Below are positions 1-6,266 of a DNA stretch of 8,645 nt, in pieces; the first letter of the stretch is position 1; every line of letters begins with the position of its first letter. The translations under genes and the position numbers were made by a program. The notes below the pieces were generated by a model, which was not told the DNA's origin, made no database searches, and saw only the letters and a list, made by a program, of their open reading frames with translations. The DNA is from Leclercia sp. UBA7405 (GTDB lineage: Bacteria > Pseudomonadota > Gammaproteobacteria > Enterobacterales > Enterobacteriaceae): the NCBI GenBank assembly GCA_002469605.1, contig DKMV01000378.1:1113-9757 (forward strand), given 5' to 3'.

Positions 1-196
1 CTTCGGTGGTGCTTTCCGGGCCGCCGGAGAGGATGATGCCGCTTGGGTTGAAATCGCGGATCTGCGCTTCCGTCACATCCCAGGCCCAGAGTTCGCAGTA
101 CACGCCCAGCTCACGCACGCGACGAGCAACCAGCTGGGTGTATTGAGAACCGAAATCGAGGATGAGAATGCGATGTTTATGAATATTTTCCGTCAT
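1..196 (-). CDS. guaA: GMP synthase (glutamine-hydrolysing), N-terminal fragment
   Basis: This is the first 65 codons of guaA; the rest lies beyond the left edge. GuaA converts XMP to GMP, using ATP and ammonia released from glutamine by its N-terminal class I amidotransferase domain. The fragment reads [20 protein letters not shown], then a [13 protein letters not shown] segment, and ends in [11 protein letters not shown]. These are the first strands of the amidotransferase fold, including the DFGSQY and SGGPES motifs typical of GuaA. The nucleophilic cysteine and the ATP pyrophosphatase domain are outside the window. The ATG at 194-196 is preceded by a GGAA-type ribosome binding site about 11 bases upstream, and it matches the E. 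coli start from memory. It is the second gene of the guaBA operon, 62 bp after guaB, with a hairpin in the gap. Confidence 0.97.
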
Positions 197-218
197 TGAC
201 GCTAATTCCGAGGCAAGA

Positions 219-248
219 GAAACAAAATCGCCCGGCTAAGGCCGGGCG
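219..248 (-). promoter_or_regulatory. GC-rich hairpin between guaB and guaA, possible partial terminator
   Basis: A perfect 8-bp inverted repeat, CGCCCGGC and GCCGGGCG (229-236 and 241-248), encloses a four-base loop. Read in the direction of guaBA transcription it is followed by ATTTTGTTTC, a broken T-rich run, so it resembles a weak intrinsic terminator. Inside an operon this could lower guaA expression relative to guaB, protect the guaB 3' end, or mark an RNA processing site. The structure is seen; the function is inferred. Confidence 0.5.
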
Positions 249-258
249 TGGAAATTAA

Positions 259-1725
259 TCAGGAGCCCATACGATAGTTCGGAGACTCTTTGGTGATGGT
301 CACGTCATGAACGTGGCTTTCCTGGATACCTGCACCGCTGATACGCACGAATTCCGCTTTCGTACGCAGGGCGTCGATAGTACCACAGCCGGTGAGGCCC
401 ATACAGGAGCGCAGGCCGCCCATCTGCTGGTGAATGATCTCTTTCAGGTAGCCTTTGTAAGCTACGCGGCCTTCGATCCCTTCCGGCACCAGTTTGTCGG
501 CGGCGTTATCGGTCTGGAAGTAGCGGTCAGAGGAGCCTTTGGACATGGCGCCCAGGGAGCCCATCCCGCGGTAGGATTTGTAAGAGCGGCCCTGGAAGAG
601 TTCGATTTCGCCCGGGGACTCTTCGGTACCGGCCAGCATGGAGCCCACCATCACCGCGGCGGCGCCGGCAGCGATAGCTTTGGCGATATCGCCAGAGAAG
701 CGGATCCCGCCGTCGGCGATAACCGGAATGCCGGTGCCTTCAAGCGCTTCTACCGCGTCGGATACGGCAGTGATCTGCGGAACCCCTACGCCGGTAACGA
801 TACGGGTAGTACAGATGGAGCCAGGACCGATACCCACTTTCACCGCGCTGCAACCCGCGTCAGCCAGCGCGCGAGCGCCTGCGCCAGTTGCCACGTTACC
901 GCCGATGATCTGCAGGTCAGGGTATTTGGCACGGGTATCGCGAATACGTTGCAGAACGCCTTCGGAGTGGCCGTGAGAGGAGTCGATCAGCAGCACGTCC
1001 ACGCCCGCTGCAACCAGCGCGTCAACGCGCTCTTCGTTGCCAGCGCCAGCGCCAACCGCCGCGCCTACGCGCAGACGACCGTGCTCATCTTTACAGGCGT
1101 TCGGTTTACGTTCTGCTTTCTGGAAATCTTTAACGGTGATCATGCCGCGAAGGTGGAAACCGTCGTCAACGACCAGCGCTTTTTCGACGCGCTTTTCGTG
1201 CATTTTGGCTAATACCACATCGCGGGATTCGCCTTCACGCACGGTGACCAGACGCTCTTTCGGGGTCATATAGACGCTAATCGGCTGGTTCAGGTCGGTG
1301 ACGAAACGCACGTCGCGGCCGGTAATGATACCCACCAGTTCGTTATCAGCGGTCACAACCGGGTAGCCTGCAAAACCGTTACGCTCGGTCAGCTCTTTCA
1401 CTTCGCGCAGGGTGGTAGTAGGCAGTACGGTTTGTGGATCGGTGACGATGCCAGATTCATGTTTCTTCACGCGGCGAACTTCTTCCGCCTGACGCTCGAT
1501 AGACATGTTTTTATGAATAAAGCCGATGCCGCCTTCCTGAGCCAGGGCGATAGCCAGGCGCGCTTCAGTCACGGTGTCCATTGCCGCGGAGAGCATAGGA
1601 ATGTTCAGGCGAATGGTTTTGGTCAACTGCGTGCTGAGGTCGGCAGTATTCGGCAGAACGGTGGAGTGAGCGGGAACGAGGAGGACGTCGTCAAACGTCA
1701 GGGCTTCTTTAGCGATACGTAGCAT
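259..1725 (-). CDS. guaB: Inosine-5'-monophosphate dehydrogenase
   Basis: GuaB oxidises IMP to XMP with NAD+, the first committed step of guanine nucleotide synthesis, in the cytoplasm as a tetramer or octamer. The 488 residues equal the E. coli length. The TIM barrel is interrupted at about residues 93-205 by two CBS domains, which bind regulatory nucleotides. The catalytic loop GPGSICTTR places the nucleophile at Cys305, and the mobile flap carries the Arg401-Tyr402 pair (SSDRYF). The GGIRFSGD phosphate-binding segment is also present. I chose the ATG at 1723-1725; an in-frame TTG two codons upstream would give 490 residues, but the E. coli protein starts at [13 protein letters not shown]. 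Purine starvation should induce the gene through PurR, and the promoter has features of stringent control. All key residues are intact. Confidence 0.98.
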   Translation of the reverse strand: MLRIAKEALTFDDVLLVPAHSTVLPNTADLSTQLTKTIRLNIPMLSAAMDTVTEARLAIALAQEGGIGFIHKNMSIERQAEEVRRVKKHESGIVTDPQTVLPTTTLREVKELTERNGFAGYPVVTADNELVGIITGRDVRFVTDLNQPISVYMTPKERLVTVREGESRDVVLAKMHEKRVEKALVVDDGFHLRGMITVKDFQKAERKPNACKDEHGRLRVGAAVGAGAGNEERVDALVAAGVDVLLIDSSHGHSEGVLQRIRDTRAKYPDLQIIGGNVATGAGARALADAGCSAVKVGIGPGSICTTRIVTGVGVPQITAVSDAVEALEGTGIPVIADGGIRFSGDIAKAIAAGAAAVMVGSMLAGTEESPGEIELFQGRSYKSYRGMGSLGAMSKGSSDRYFQTDNAADKLVPEGIEGRVAYKGYLKEIIHQQMGGLRSCMGLTGCGTIDALRTKAEFVRISGAGIQESHVHDVTITKESPNYRMGS

Positions 1726-1726
1726 G

Positions 1727-1761
1727 GGCAATATCTCTGACCTGGGTGGTTAAATATTGCC
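1727..1761 (-). promoter_or_regulatory. Inverted repeat in the guaB 5' leader
   Basis: The arms GGCAATAT (1727-1734) and ATATTGCC (1754-1761) are perfect 8-bp complements separated by 19 bases. One arm ends a single base before the guaB ATG; the other coincides with the transcription start expected from the -10 box. The mRNA would therefore begin with a hairpin whose loop holds the weak Shine-Dalgarno region (GGTCAGAG). From memory the E. coli leader has the same arms. A role in translation or mRNA stability is inferred. Confidence 0.5.
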
Positions 1762-1776
1762 GTGGCATTATACAGA

Positions 1777-1792
1777 GCGTAACCGATTGCAT
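1777..1792 (-). promoter_or_regulatory. PurR operator of guaBA
   Basis: The minus strand reads ATGCAATCGGTTACGC, matching the PurR consensus ACGCAAACGTTTGCGT at 11 of 16 positions, including the central CG and both GCAA/TTnCG-type half-site cores. It lies between the -35 and -10 boxes, so the purine repressor with hypoxanthine or guanine bound would block RNA polymerase. PurR control of guaBA at this position is known in E. coli. Confidence 0.8.
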
Positions 1793-1797
1793 CCACA
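1789..1797 (-). promoter_or_regulatory. DnaA-box-like site overlapping the guaB -35 region
   Basis: TGTGGATGC on the minus strand matches the DnaA box TGTGGATAA at 7 of 9 positions and overlaps the -35 hexamer and the edge of the PurR operator. DnaA boxes and replication-linked control have been reported for E. coli guaB. This makes the site plausible, but a 7 of 9 match alone is weak. Confidence 0.35.
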
Positions 1798-1815
1798 CTT
1801 TTTTATAAAAAATGC

Positions 1816-1843
1816 TTGCGATCCCCTCCGGGCAGGTTACTAT
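1816..1843 (+). promoter_or_regulatory. Candidate xseA promoter
   Basis: TTGCGA (1816-1821) and TACTAT (1838-1843) are separated by 16 bp, and each matches its consensus hexamer at four of six positions. The start would fall near 1850, about 35 bases before the xseA ATG. It is the best candidate I see on this strand but is weak, and it lies back to back with the guaB promoter. Confidence 0.3.
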
Positions 1844-1884
1844 CGACTGAATAACCTGCTGATTTAGAATTTGATCCCGCTCAC

Positions 1885-3258
1885 ATGTTATCCTCTCAAT
1901 CCCCCTCAATTTATACCGTCAGCCGCCTTAATCAGACGGTGCGTTTGCTGCTTGAGCAGGAGATGGGCCAGGTCTGGATCAGCGGTGAAATCTCCAACTT
2001 CACCCAGCCGGCATCCGGCCACTGGTACTTTACCCTGAAAGACAATACCGCTCAGGTGCGCTGTGCCATGTTCCGCAACAGCAACCGCCGGGTGACTTTC
2101 CGTCCTCAGCATGGCCAGCAGGTTCTGGTGCGCGCCAATATCACCCTGTACGAGCCGCGCGGCGATTATCAAATCATCGTCGAGAGCATGCAGCCTGCGG
2201 GTGAAGGCCTGTTACAGCAGAAATATGAGCAGCTCAAAGCCGCCCTGTCGGCAGAGGGGCTGTTTGATCAGCAGCATAAAAAACCGCTGCCTTCCCCGGC
2301 CCACTGCGTGGGTGTGATCACCTCCAGAACCGGGGCGGCCCTGCATGATATTTTGCATGTCCTGCAGCGTCGCGACCCTTCCCTGCCCGTTATCATCTAT
2401 CCAACGGCGGTACAGGGTGACGATGCGCCAGCGCAGATTGTGCGCGCCATTGAGCAGGCAAACCGCCGCAAAGAGTGTGACGTATTAATCGTCGGGCGCG
2501 GCGGCGGCTCGCTGGAAGATCTCTGGAGCTTTAACGACGAGCGCGTGGCGCGGGCGATTTTTGCCAGCCAGATCCCGGTGGTGAGCGCCGTCGGGCACGA
2601 AACCGATGTCACCATCGCCGATTTTGTCGCCGACCTGCGTGCGCCCACCCCTTCTGCCGCCGCAGAGGTGGTAAGCCGCAATCAGCTTGAGCTGTTGCGC
2701 CAGCTCCAGAGCGGCCAGCAGCGGCTGGAGATGGCGATGGACTATTTCATTGCCAACCGCACCCGCCGCTTTACCCAGCTGCATCATCGCCTACAGCAGC
2801 AGCACCCGCAGCTGCGTCTGGCGCGTCAGCAAACCGTGCTGGAGCGTTTACGCCAGCGGATGAACGCCGCGCTGGATAACCAGCTTAAGCGGTCCGTTTC
2901 GCGCCAGCAGCGCGTGCTTCATCGTCTTAACCAGCAGAACCCGCAGCCGCGCATTTACCGCGCCGGAACCCGTATTCAGCAGCTGGAGTACCGTCTGGCC
3001 GAGAATATCCGCACGCGCCTCGGCGCCACCCGCGAACGTTTTGGCAACGCGGTCACCCACCTTGAAGCCGTCAGCCCGCTGGCAACCCTGGCGCGCGGTT
3101 ACAGCGTGACCACCGCGACGGACGGCAACATTCTCAAACAGACAACACAGGTGAAAGCCGGTGATGTGCTGACGACGCGCGTATCAGACGGCTGGGTAGA
3201 GAGCGAAGTGAAAACCGTAACCCCGGCGAAGAAACCCCGTACCCGCAAAAAAACCTGA
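1885..3258 (+). CDS. xseA: Exodeoxyribonuclease VII large subunit
   Basis: XseA is the catalytic subunit of exonuclease VII, which with several XseB subunits degrades single-stranded DNA from both ends to acid-soluble oligonucleotides and takes part in mismatch repair and removal of DNA-protein adducts. It has 457 residues, against 456 recalled for E. coli. The N-terminal OB fold spans roughly residues 8-105 ([31 protein letters not shown]). The catalytic domain follows, with the residues known to be needed in E. coli all present: Asp155, Arg205 in [12 protein letters not shown], and His238 and Asp241 in [21 protein letters not shown] long Gln/Arg-rich coiled-coil region at about 265-380 would bind XseB. 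The lysine/arginine-rich tail (KKPRTRKKT) is normal. No good Shine-Dalgarno sequence precedes the ATG, suggesting modest translation. It is transcribed away from guaB and converges on the next gene. Confidence 0.97.
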   Translation: MLSSQSPSIYTVSRLNQTVRLLLEQEMGQVWISGEISNFTQPASGHWYFTLKDNTAQVRCAMFRNSNRRVTFRPQHGQQVLVRANITLYEPRGDYQIIVESMQPAGEGLLQQKYEQLKAALSAEGLFDQQHKKPLPSPAHCVGVITSRTGAALHDILHVLQRRDPSLPVIIYPTAVQGDDAPAQIVRAIEQANRRKECDVLIVGRGGGSLEDLWSFNDERVARAIFASQIPVVSAVGHETDVTIADFVADLRAPTPSAAAEVVSRNQLELLRQLQSGQQRLEMAMDYFIANRTRRFTQLHHRLQQQHPQLRLARQQTVLERLRQRMNAALDNQLKRSVSRQQRVLHRLNQQNPQPRIYRAGTRIQQLEYRLAENIRTRLGATRERFGNAVTHLEAVSPLATLARGYSVTTATDGNILKQTTQVKAGDVLTTRVSDGWVESEVKTVTPAKKPRTRKKT

Positions 3259-3264
3259 TAACCG

Positions 3265-4401
3265 TTACGCCCGATGTTCAGCATCGGGCATAACCGCCAG
3301 CATCGACAGCGATAGCCCGGAAAAGAGCAGCAACGCTCCTGCCGCCCCCACCATCCCGTACAGCAGGCCAAAGGCCACCGATCCGATAATCTGCCCGACC
3401 GCCAGCATCAGAAAGGCAATACTGACCCCGGCGGCAGGTGAAGGTTGTGCAACCCGCGCCCCCTGTACCAGCAGCACCCCGGACAAAATGACATAACCCG
3501 CCCCGCTCATCGCCACCACGGGAACCAGCCACCAGGCGAAGCCCTGACTCAGCGATAATGCAATAAGGGAAGCGGCCATAAACAGCTGGGAACCCCGATA
3601 AACACCGCGCACGCCAATGCGGCTGGCAAGGCTACTGGTGAAGACGGCGGCAACCCCTGCTCCGCCGCTCAGTAGCCACAGAACATTGGTTGTGGCGCTA
3701 TTTAACCCCGTGTGACGCTGCAGCAGTTCCGGGCCAAAGCTCCACCAGGCGGCGCTGGCAATGCCGCTGACAAGCGCAATGACGGATAGCCTTACCATCC
3801 CGGGTTTGCGAATAAGGGCGCGCCAGCGCAGCGCCTGCTCTCCCTCGCCCCCTGTTGCTGGCAGATACCGCCAGACGGGCACAAGCGAGGCTAGCGCCAG
3901 CAGGGCGAAAATCACGCAGGCTATCCGCCAGCCCCCCGGCACAAAAAACAGCACCGGCACCGACAGGATGATGCCGCCGCTGGTGCCGGCATTAATAATC
4001 GTGTTCACCTGCGTCTGCCGTTCAGCTTTTACCCCGGCGCTCACGGCCCCGGCAAGGGAGGGAGAGGCCAGTCCTGAACTGAGTCCGGCAATAAACAGCC
4101 CCACCGCAAGAAGGAGCGGTGAAGGTGCAAACGCCAGGATGATAAGCCCACCCGCCGCCGTTAAGGCCGCCAGCAGGGCCGGCAAGCGCGGCCCGAAGCG
4201 CGCGGTCAGCAGCGAGGCGAAAAATACGGATAAGCAATAGGCGGCGTAACTGCAGGCGGCAATCAAACCCGCCGTTTGCGGAGAAAACGGGACCGCCTGC
4301 CTGATATCGGGCAGCATAATTCCCCATGAAAACCTCGCCATTCCATAGGTAACGGCAATAAGCGCAAAGCCGGTGATTGCCAGAGCTACGTTTTTATTCA
4401 T
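3265..4401 (-). CDS. MFS transporter, YbfB/YjiJ-like
   Basis: This is a 378-residue, very hydrophobic protein with about 12 predicted membrane helices in two halves, joined by a polar loop near residues 180-203 (PATGGEGEQALRWR). The N-terminal helix carries TYGMARFSWGIMLPDI (residues 18-33), a pattern I associate with the YbfB/YjiJ branch of the major facilitator superfamily. The loop between helices 2 and 3 has a degenerate motif A (SLLTARFGPRLP, 63-74). Such proteins are inner-membrane secondary carriers; the substrate is not known and cannot be read from the sequence. The ATG at 4399-4401 has a strong ribosome binding site just upstream (AGGAAGG on the minus strand). The gene is divergent from protealysin across 155 bp and ends 6 bp from the xseA stop codon. 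From memory it is not present here in E. coli K-12. The MFS call is firm; the subfamily is tentative. Confidence 0.85.
   Translation of the reverse strand: MNKNVALAITGFALIAVTYGMARFSWGIMLPDIRQAVPFSPQTAGLIAACSYAAYCLSVFFASLLTARFGPRLPALLAALTAAGGLIILAFAPSPLLLAVGLFIAGLSSGLASPSLAGAVSAGVKAERQTQVNTIINAGTSGGIILSVPVLFFVPGGWRIACVIFALLALASLVPVWRYLPATGGEGEQALRWRALIRKPGMVRLSVIALVSGIASAAWWSFGPELLQRHTGLNSATTNVLWLLSGGAGVAAVFTSSLASRIGVRGVYRGSQLFMAASLIALSLSQGFAWWLVPVVAMSGAGYVILSGVLLVQGARVAQPSPAAGVSIAFLMLAVGQIIGSVAFGLLYGMVGAAGALLLFSGLSLSMLAVMPDAEHRA
3269..3289 (-). other. Hairpin at the 3' end of the MFS gene
   Basis: GCCCGATG (3269-3276) and CATCGGGC (3282-3289) form a perfect 8-bp stem with a five-base loop inside the last codons of the MFS gene, at the point where it converges with xseA. 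On the minus strand a seven-base T run follows only about 16 bases later, and on the plus strand there is none. It is therefore not a canonical terminator, but it is the only candidate for ending either transcript. Confidence 0.35.
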
Positions 4402-4556
4402 GACCTTCCTCGCGTTGCGTCGTTAAAACCTAAACCCTGAGCCTCGGTTATGCCACTTTTTAGCCCGCTGATTTGTCTGACTTCAGTGTCGTTATGCCGC
4501 TATGGCTTACACTTAAGGTATTGCTTTTTTCGGCATTGCCATAACAGGAGAGACGC
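4402..4556. other. Divergent control region between the MFS and protealysin genes
   Basis: This spacer must hold the start signals of both genes. I see no promoter that scores well on either strand. Visible features are the ribosome binding sites at its ends (AGGAAGG for the MFS gene; AGGAG at 4546-4550, six bases before the protealysin ATG), a direct repeat GTTATGCC at 4447-4454 and 4491-4498 with a 44-bp period, and short complementary segments near the protealysin start (4494-4499 with 4531-4536; 4501-4506 with 4538-4543). The lack of consensus promoters suggests activator-dependent or condition-specific expression. Confidence 0.5.
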
Positions 4557-5576
4557 ATGACCCGACTCTATAGCGTGATCCCGCCTTACATCCTTCGCCG
4601 TATTATCGAGAGCGGCTCTGAACCGCAGCAGCGCTGCGCCCGCCAGACGCTTACCCATGTCCAGACGCTGATGGCCCATATGCCGGGGAAACCCGCCGCG
4701 CCGCACGTCAATAAAGCCGGGCAGCTGGAGCGCGACATCTACGATGCCAGGCACACTCAGGAGCTGCCGGGCACCCAGGTGCGCTATGAAGGGCAGCGCT
4801 CTAACGGCGATGTTGCGGTCGACGAAGCCTATGATTATCTGGGCATCACCCACGACTTTTTCTGGAAGAACTATCAGCGCGATTCGCTGGATAACAAAGG
4901 GCTGATCCTCACCGGCACCGTTCATTATGGCCGGGAGTATCAGAACGCCTTCTGGAACGGCCAGCAGATGGTGTTTGGCGACGGTGACGGCGAAATCTTC
5001 AACCGCTTTACTATCGCGATAGACGTTGTCGCCCATGAGCTGAGCCACGGCGTGACCGAGACCGAGGCCGGGCTTATCTATTTTGAACAATCGGGTGCGC
5101 TGAATGAGTCGTTATCGGACGTCTTTGGCGCGCTGGTGAAGCAATATCACCTTAAGCAGACCGCCGCTGAAGCCGACTGGCTAATTGGCGAAGGGCTGCT
5201 GGCGGAGGGGATTAACGGCAAAGCGCTACGTTCGATGTCTGAACCCGGCACCGCCTACGACGATCCCCTGCTGGGGAAAGATCCGCAGCCGGGCCACATG
5301 GATGATTTCATCAAAACCCGGGAAGATAACGGCGGCGTCCATCTCAACTCCGGTATCCCCAACCGGGCGTTTTACCTGGCGGCGACCGCCATCGGCGGCT
5401 ACGCCTGGGAAAAAGCCGGCTATGCCTGGTACGACACGGTGTGCGATCGCACGCTGGCGCAGGATGCGGATTTCGCCGACTTTGCCAGACTAACCATCTA
5501 TCACGGAGAGAAACGCTCCGGCGGCGACGTCGCCGCGGCGATAGAGCAGGCATGGAAGACCACAGGAGTGCTGTAA
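4557..5576 (+). CDS. Protealysin-like M4 (thermolysin family) metalloprotease
   Basis: This is a zinc endopeptidase of 339 residues, close to the roughly 341 of Serratia protealysin. The zinc-binding motif is HELSH (His160, Glu161, His164), with the third ligand at Glu184 in ALNESLSD, 24 residues after His160 as in thermolysin. The substrate-binding stretch NAFWNGQQMVFGDGD starts at 130; Tyr175 and the transition-state histidine His262 (GVHLNSG) are present. A short propeptide of about 50 residues carries the IPPYILRRI motif (8-16) of protealysin-like proteins instead of the long FTP/PepSY prosegment of secreted thermolysins. There is no signal peptide, so the enzyme should accumulate in the cytoplasm. 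Protealysin and grimelysin cleave actin and have been linked to host-cell invasion by Serratia; the role here is inferred. A strong AGGAG lies six bases before the ATG, and the stop codon abuts the start of the inhibitor gene. Confidence 0.93.
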   Translation: MTRLYSVIPPYILRRIIESGSEPQQRCARQTLTHVQTLMAHMPGKPAAPHVNKAGQLERDIYDARHTQELPGTQVRYEGQRSNGDVAVDEAYDYLGITHDFFWKNYQRDSLDNKGLILTGTVHYGREYQNAFWNGQQMVFGDGDGEIFNRFTIAIDVVAHELSHGVTETEAGLIYFEQSGALNESLSDVFGALVKQYHLKQTAAEADWLIGEGLLAEGINGKALRSMSEPGTAYDDPLLGKDPQPGHMDDFIKTREDNGGVHLNSGIPNRAFYLAATAIGGYAWEKAGYAWYDTVCDRTLAQDADFADFARLTIYHGEKRSGGDVAAAIEQAWKTTGVL

Positions 5577-5927
5577 ATGCAGATCCCCGAACTGACAGAA
5601 GATGCAGTAGTTGAGCTGGCCCGTGAAGGCGGCGTCGCCTTTATTCCCAAGCTGAGCGGCCTGCGGCGTATTGCGATATCCACCCTCAATGAACAGCAGC
5701 GTCAGCGGGTGATGGAGATCCTCGACCAGGCGCTGTCGCTTGGCCAGCCGCCCGGAGAGGCCTCTTCGCCGGGGCGTGGGGATCAGCGCTACTTCCGCAT
5801 TCAGATCGTCTGGACCCGGCACAATCAGGCGCAGTACACCGACGTGATCCTGCTGGTGCCGGAACAGGAAGCGCCCCCTGCGCTGGTGGATTTGTGGCGT
5901 AAGGGGGAAGACTGCGTCTGTGATTAA
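5577..5927 (+). CDS. Emfourin-like inhibitor of the M4 protease
   Basis: This small acidic protein of 116 residues is encoded directly after the protease: the protease TAA (5574-5576) touches this ATG (5577-5579), and the ribosome binding site AGGAG (5564-5568) lies inside the protease gene, so translation is probably coupled. Emfourin (M4in) of Serratia proteamaculans is a tight-binding protein inhibitor encoded next to protealysin; size, position and general character fit it. Visible parts are an N-terminal segment with REGGVAFIPKLSG (16-28), an amphipathic helix (LNEQQRQRVMEILDQAL, 37-53), a Pro/Gly/Ser-rich linker (55-69), and strands RYFRIQIVW and YTDVILLVP, ending in a helix with WRKGEDCVCD. 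There is no signal peptide, so it is co-located with the protease. It probably holds active protease in check inside the cell. The identification rests on context and recalled similarity. Confidence 0.87.
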   Translation: MQIPELTEDAVVELAREGGVAFIPKLSGLRRIAISTLNEQQRQRVMEILDQALSLGQPPGEASSPGRGDQRYFRIQIVWTRHNQAQYTDVILLVPEQEAPPALVDLWRKGEDCVCD

Positions 5928-6145
5928 GCCTCGGGGAGGACAAACTCCACCCGTTTTTTCGAAATCAGCCCGTGGCCGTGCTGGCAAAAATAGTCCACCG
6001 CCCCGCAGGCTTTTAACACCTGCAGGGGCTGGTGGCAGTCAGGGCAGCGCGCTTCAAGAGCGATATCTTTCTGGCAGTGGTCGCAGTGCGCATAGCCGTT
6101 TTGCGGCTCCAGCTCTGCATGGCAATCCGGGCAGGTCAGGGACAT
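5924..6145 (-). CDS. yfgJ: Zinc-ribbon protein YfgJ
   Basis: This 73-residue protein has paired zinc-binding cysteines: Cys5-x2-Cys8 with Cys21-x2-Cys24, then Cys34-x2-Cys37 with Cys47, Cys54 and His56/His58 available. The C-terminal half, CPDCHQPLQVLKACGAVDYF followed by CQHGHGLISKKRVEFVL, is almost identical to E. coli YfgJ (71 residues) as I recall it, while the first ribbon has diverged. The E. coli protein is known structurally as a two-zinc protein of unknown function; a nucleic acid or protein contact role is only a guess. The ATG has a good ribosome binding site (AAGGAG, seven bases upstream). Its TAA shares the palindrome TTAA with the emfourin stop codon, so the two convergent genes overlap by three bases. 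The unequal conservation suggests that the second ribbon carries the important surface. Confidence 0.93.
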   Translation of the reverse strand: MSLTCPDCHAELEPQNGYAHCDHCQKDIALEARCPDCHQPLQVLKACGAVDYFCQHGHGLISKKRVEFVLPEA

Positions 6146-6178
6146 AGTGACTCCTTAAGCGGTCTTCAGTATCGGCTG

Positions 6179-6187
6179 ATTTTACCA
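6179..6187 (-). promoter_or_regulatory. Extended -10 promoter of yfgJ
   Basis: On the minus strand TGGTAAAAT gives an extended -10 element (TGn plus TAAAAT, five of six). No -35 hexamer is recognisable 16-18 bp upstream, which is usual for extended -10 promoters. The start would be near 6172, leaving a leader of about 27 bases. A separate promoter is expected, since a terminator lies just upstream. Confidence 0.5.
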
Positions 6188-6217
6188 CTTACCGCCAGCT
6201 CCGGCCCGTCGGGGCAT

Positions 6218-6246
6218 AAAAAAACCGGCGTCTGTGCGCCGGTTTT
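6218..6246 (-). terminator. Intrinsic terminator of the peptide transporter gene
   Basis: A perfect 10-bp stem, AAAACCGGCG (6221-6230) with CGCCGGTTTT (6237-6246), has a six-base loop. On the minus strand it ends in seven T residues, an excellent intrinsic terminator 20 bp after the transporter stop codon. In the plus direction the stem also ends in TTTT, so it may weakly stop transcripts that have run through emfourin and antisense across yfgJ. Confidence 0.92.
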
Positions 6247-6266
6247 AACCTTCAGGTAACTGCCCG

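Larger units (their letters stand above)
1767..1813 (-). promoter_or_regulatory. guaB promoter
   Basis: On the minus strand there is a consensus -10 box, TATAAT (1767-1772). The -35 hexamer 17 bp upstream is poor (TGGATG, 1790-1795). Upstream of it, an A/T tract at 1799-1813 sits where an UP element would contact the RNA polymerase alpha subunits. Directly after the -10 box comes the GC-rich discriminator GCCACGG, typical of promoters repressed by ppGpp and DksA. The predicted start is near 1760, giving a leader of about 35 bases. The arrangement agrees with what I recall of the E. coli guaBA promoter. Confidence 0.85.

Noticed and set aside
307..1212. A 301-codon plus-strand open frame inside guaB
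   Set aside because: It lies wholly antisense to guaB, has an unnatural composition rich in His, Ala, Gly and Phe, and has no domain I recognise.
1726..1731. Upstream TTG start for guaB giving 490 residues
   Set aside because: The ATG two codons later gives the E. coli length of 488 and the conserved start; the TTG falls within the leader hairpin arm.
1888..1896. A DnaA-like sequence TTATCCTCT at the start of xseA
   Set aside because: The match is seven of nine inside coding sequence, and I recall a different sequence at this point in E. coli, so it is probably chance.
3761..4240. A 159-codon plus-strand frame inside the MFS gene
   Set aside because: It is Ala, Pro, Ser and Arg-rich, the usual artefact opposite a GC-rich membrane-protein gene.
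4500..5090. A 196-codon minus-strand frame overlapping the protealysin start
   Set aside because: Most of it is the reverse strand of the protease gene, and no family is recognisable.
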